Positions 6,001 to 7,663 of a DNA stretch of 7,663 nt are shown here, in pieces. The notes under the pieces were generated by a model, which worked only from the letters and a program-made list of their open reading frames with translations, ran no database searches and had not been told where the DNA came from. Numbering within the stretch: the stretch's first letter is position 1; each line of letters opens with the position of its first letter. Both the position numbers and the translations under genes were made by a program. This DNA comes from an uncultured bacterium (GTDB lineage: Bacteria > Planctomycetota > Phycisphaerae > Phycisphaerales > UBA1924), in assembly GCA_938003595.1 (NCBI GenBank), contig CALKYH010000198.1, positions 1-7,663 of the forward strand, given 5' to 3'.

Positions 6001-6771
6001 ATGCTCCATTGCTCCTCGAATCGTGCTCTTATCGTGGTCGTGACGCTGCTCAGTTGCTGCGCTGCCCCAGCGCTCTCCGGGCCGCTGCAGTTCAGCGACC
6101 AGAGTTTCGACTCCTCTGACTACATCACGGTCGTCACCCAGGGCATCGGCGGACAGACCTGGACGCAGGAGGCCGACGGCGGCAACTCCGGGACCTCGCC
6201 CGACCCCTGCCGCAGCGTGACGACCGTGCTCAATCTGACCACGGTCACGGCGCACCTGCACATCGCCTTCATCGTCGATCCCGCGGCGACGCCCGTCGCG
6301 GCGATCGACTTCGCCATCGACGCCAAGGCGTTCGCCGCGTTCGGCGAGGGCATGGCTTACGGCTTCGCCGCCATGCAGGACGGCGAAATCTTCATGTTCG
6401 GCGGCACAATCACCGGCTCGTCCGCCGCGTCGTTCCAGTGGAGCACGCACAGCATCGAAACAACCGCCGACGCCCTGCCTGGTCTGGACTTCTCGCCCTC
6501 GGGCTCGCCGATCCAGTTCGGCTTCTACACCGGCAACACGGGCGGCGCCGGGATCACGGTCGGCTACGACAACTTCGCCGTGACCGTCACAGGCGCAGGC
6601 TGCCCCGAGGACATCGACGGCGACGGCGATGTGGACTTCGCCGACCTGAACATGCTGCTGGGCAACTTCAACACCAGCGGCGCCGGGCTCGCGGGCGATG
6701 TGGACGGCGACGACGATGTGGACTTCGCGGACCTGAACCGCGTGCTGGGGCTGTTCAATACGGCCTGCTGA
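6001..6771 (+). CDS. Exported protein with C-terminal dockerin-like module (second copy)
   Basis: The product is 256 residues. The ATG at 6001 is preferred over an in-frame TTG at 5971 because GGGAGG (5990-5995) is 5 bases upstream and the protein then opens with a clean signal peptide. The hydrophobic core is ALIVVVTLLSCCAA (9-22). Cleavage may occur near ALSG (24-27), but LLSC (16-19) is a loose lipobox, so a lipoprotein is possible. Residues 28-198 look like a beta-sandwich lectin-like fold. The stretch GFYTGNTGGAGITVGYDNFA (about 175-194) resembles the last strands of LamG or concanavalin-like domains in other planctomycete surface proteins. Residues 201-256 are the dockerin-like module: loop 1 at D204, D206, D208, D212 and D215; loop 2 at D233, D235, D237, D241 and D244; bracketing Cys201 and Cys256. 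The gene appears to have its own promoter. Confidence 0.87.
   Translation: MLHCSSNRALIVVVTLLSCCAAPALSGPLQFSDQSFDSSDYITVVTQGIGGQTWTQEADGGNSGTSPDPCRSVTTVLNLTTVTAHLHIAFIVDPAATPVAAIDFAIDAKAFAAFGEGMAYGFAAMQDGEIFMFGGTITGSSAASFQWSTHSIETTADALPGLDFSPSGSPIQFGFYTGNTGGAGITVGYDNFAVTVTGAGCPEDIDGDGDVDFADLNMLLGNFNTSGAGLAGDVDGDDDVDFADLNRVLGLFNTAC
6601..6768 (+). repeat. Dockerin-like module, copy 2 (56 codons)
   Basis: This encodes the C-terminal 56 residues of the protein at 6001-6771 and matches copy 1 (2151-2318) at 42 of 56 positions without gaps. Unlike copy 1, it has no cysteine inside the second loop: Gly236 stands where Cys269 is in copy 1. Both loops keep Asp at positions 1, 3, 5, 9 and 12, so calcium binding looks intact. 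Confidence 0.85.
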
Positions 6772-6785
6772 CCCGCGGGCGGGGC

Positions 6786-6805
6786 CCGCCGGCGAGATCC
6801 GGCGG
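6786..6805 (+). terminator. Short hairpin after the second dockerin protein gene
   Basis: CCGCCGG (6786-6792) pairs with CCGGCGG (6799-6805) around a 6-base CGAGAT loop, 14 bases past the stop at 6771. No T-tract follows, so it may act only as a 3' end stabiliser, with the larger hairpin downstream doing the stopping. Confidence 0.35.
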
Positions 6806-6844
6806 ACTGCGCGGCGGCTCGTCGCCCTCTGCCGGAACGAAGAA

Positions 6845-6876
6845 GGGCGCGGGCGACATGGTCGTCGCCCGCGCCC
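6845..6876 (-). terminator. Strong 13-bp hairpin terminator for the subtilase gene, possibly bidirectional
   Basis: GGGCGCGGGCGAC (6845-6857) and GTCGCCCGCGCCC (6864-6876) pair perfectly around a 6-base loop. Read leftward, the stem begins 38 bases after the protease stop and is followed by CTTCTTCGTT, a T-rich tract. Read rightward, it is followed by GTTCGATC, a poorer tail. It sits between convergent genes, so it probably terminates the protease transcript and may also block rightward read-through. Confidence 0.7.
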
Positions 6877-6914
6877 GTTCGATCATCAGGGACTCCGTCG
6901 CGGTGAGCGGTCGA

Positions 6915-7663
6915 TCAGCGGACCGCGTTGTTGGCGTTCAGCACGCCGCCGGTCACGCACCGGCCCGAGAGGCTCGACACCGGGCGCGTCGTGGACAGGA
7001 TCTTGCCGCGGACCTGGCCGTACGACCACGAGGGGTTCTGCATCCAGACGAGCGCGGCCACGCCCGTGACATGCGGCGCCGCCATCGAGGTGCCGCTGTT
7101 CCAGACATACACATTGTTCTTGTTCTGCTGGATGTAGGTGGAGGCGATGTTCACGCCGGGGGCGCCCAGGTCCACCGACGAGGCGCCGTAGTTGGAGAAC
7201 GACGCGCGCCCGTCGTTGTTGTCCGTCGCGGCGACGGAGATGATGTTGTCCTGCGCGTAGGACGCCGGATAGAAGGGCGTTCCGTCGTTGTTGTCGCCGA
7301 CGCCGTCCGAGCCGCCGTTGCCCGCAGCGCAGACCATCATGTGGCCGGCCGCGCGAGCGTTGTTGATCGCCGTGTTCATCGCGCTCGAGTAGGCGCCGCC
7401 GCCCCAGGAATGATTCGACAGCCGGATGTTCTTGGCGACGCAGTAGTTGATCGCGCTGATCGCCGCGGTCGTCGAGACGCTGCCCGTGCGTGAGCCGATC
7501 TTGAGCCCGACGAGCTGCACATTCCAGCAGACGCCGGTCACGCCCTTGCCGTTGTTCCCGCGCGCGCCGACCGTCCCCGCGGTGTGCGTGCCGTGCCCGT
7601 TGTCGTCGCGCGGGCTCTTGTCGTTGTTCCAGAAATCCCAGCCCCAGGTGTCGTCCTTGTAGC
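6915..7663 (-). CDS. Subtilisin-like serine protease (S8), C-terminal part (cut by right window edge)
   Basis: The frame enters from the right edge and gives 248 residues to the stop at 6915-6917. The catalytic His region, DDNGHGTHTAGTVGARGNNG (19-38, His23), is present. So are the oxyanion-hole Asn in VCAAGNGG (Asn115) and the catalytic Ser in GTSMAAPHVTGVAAL (Ser192). The catalytic Asp, signal peptide and any propeptide lie outside the window. The stretch YKDDTWGWDFWNNDKSPRDD before the His, and SFSNYGASSVDLGAPG (154-169), are typical of the secreted subtilisin-like subgroup of S8. Four cysteines (45, 74, 111, 235) are more than in classic subtilisins and could form disulfides. The protein stops soon after the catalytic domain (GGVLNANNAVR), with no dockerin or PEP-CTERM tail, so it is probably released or periplasmic. 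An internal start near 7541 would remove the His and is not real. Confidence 0.93.
   Translation of the reverse strand, partial: YKDDTWGWDFWNNDKSPRDDNGHGTHTAGTVGARGNNGKGVTGVCWNVQLVGLKIGSRTGSVSTTAAISAINYCVAKNIRLSNHSWGGGAYSSAMNTAINNARAAGHMMVCAAGNGGSDGVGDNNDGTPFYPASYAQDNIISVAATDNNDGRASFSNYGASSVDLGAPGVNIASTYIQQNKNNVYVWNSGTSMAAPHVTGVAALVWMQNPSWSYGQVRGKILSTTRPVSSLSGRCVTGGVLNANNAVR

Noticed and set aside
5095..6450. Leftward 451-codon open frame across osmC end, membrane gene and dockerin gene
   Set aside because: It crosses gene borders and an intergenic promoter, its composition is Arg-rich and unstructured, and the sense genes fully explain the DNA.
1..7663. CRISPR array, tRNA, rRNA, insertion sequence or integration site
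   Set aside because: I saw no regularly spaced repeats, cloverleaf, transposase or terminal inverted repeats. The only sizeable repeats are the protein-coding dockerin modules.

Overview
The window is GC-rich bacterial DNA. It most resembles a planctomycete of the class Phycisphaerae. That placement is an inference from three things: secreted proteins ending in an 'xPAPG - hydrophobic - RRRR' tail (a PEP-CTERM-type sorting signal in the form common in that group), secreted proteins ending in a Cys-bounded twin EF-hand dockerin-like module, and a HAF-repeat protein. There is no rRNA, tRNA, phage, transposon or CRISPR to support it further.

Layout, left to right. The start of a leftward HAF-repeat secreted protein (1-412, cut by the left edge) is separated by a 315-base divergent gap from three rightward genes for exported proteins: a PEP-CTERM-type protein (728-1381), a dockerin-tailed protein (1452-2321) and a second PEP-CTERM-type protein with an extra internal membrane segment (2555-3460). 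A directional hairpin terminator (3492-3523) then separates this block from a convergent FAD-dependent aromatic-hydroxylase-like monooxygenase (3547-4686, leftward). Divergent from it, across 74 bases, is an osmC peroxiredoxin gene (4761-5189), tightly followed by a multi-pass membrane protein of unknown function (5197-5922). Next is a second dockerin-tailed exported protein (6001-6771). A strong 13-bp hairpin (6845-6876) lies between it and a leftward subtilisin-like serine protease (6915-7663, cut by the right edge).

Functionally, the window is an island of cell-surface or secreted proteins interrupted by a small redox and stress group: OsmC, its membrane partner gene and a flavoprotein. 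The two dockerin-tailed proteins carry closely matching 56-residue C-terminal modules (42 of 56 residues identical), although their N-terminal parts look unrelated. The tail therefore behaves like a shared sorting or docking tag. No exosortase, cohesin or scaffoldin gene is present, so the machinery that reads these tails lies elsewhere.

I found no defence, mobile or biosynthetic system. The most interesting material is the coexistence of two C-terminal tag types, a PEP-CTERM protein with a second membrane segment, and a possible leaderless GTG start on the monooxygenase.
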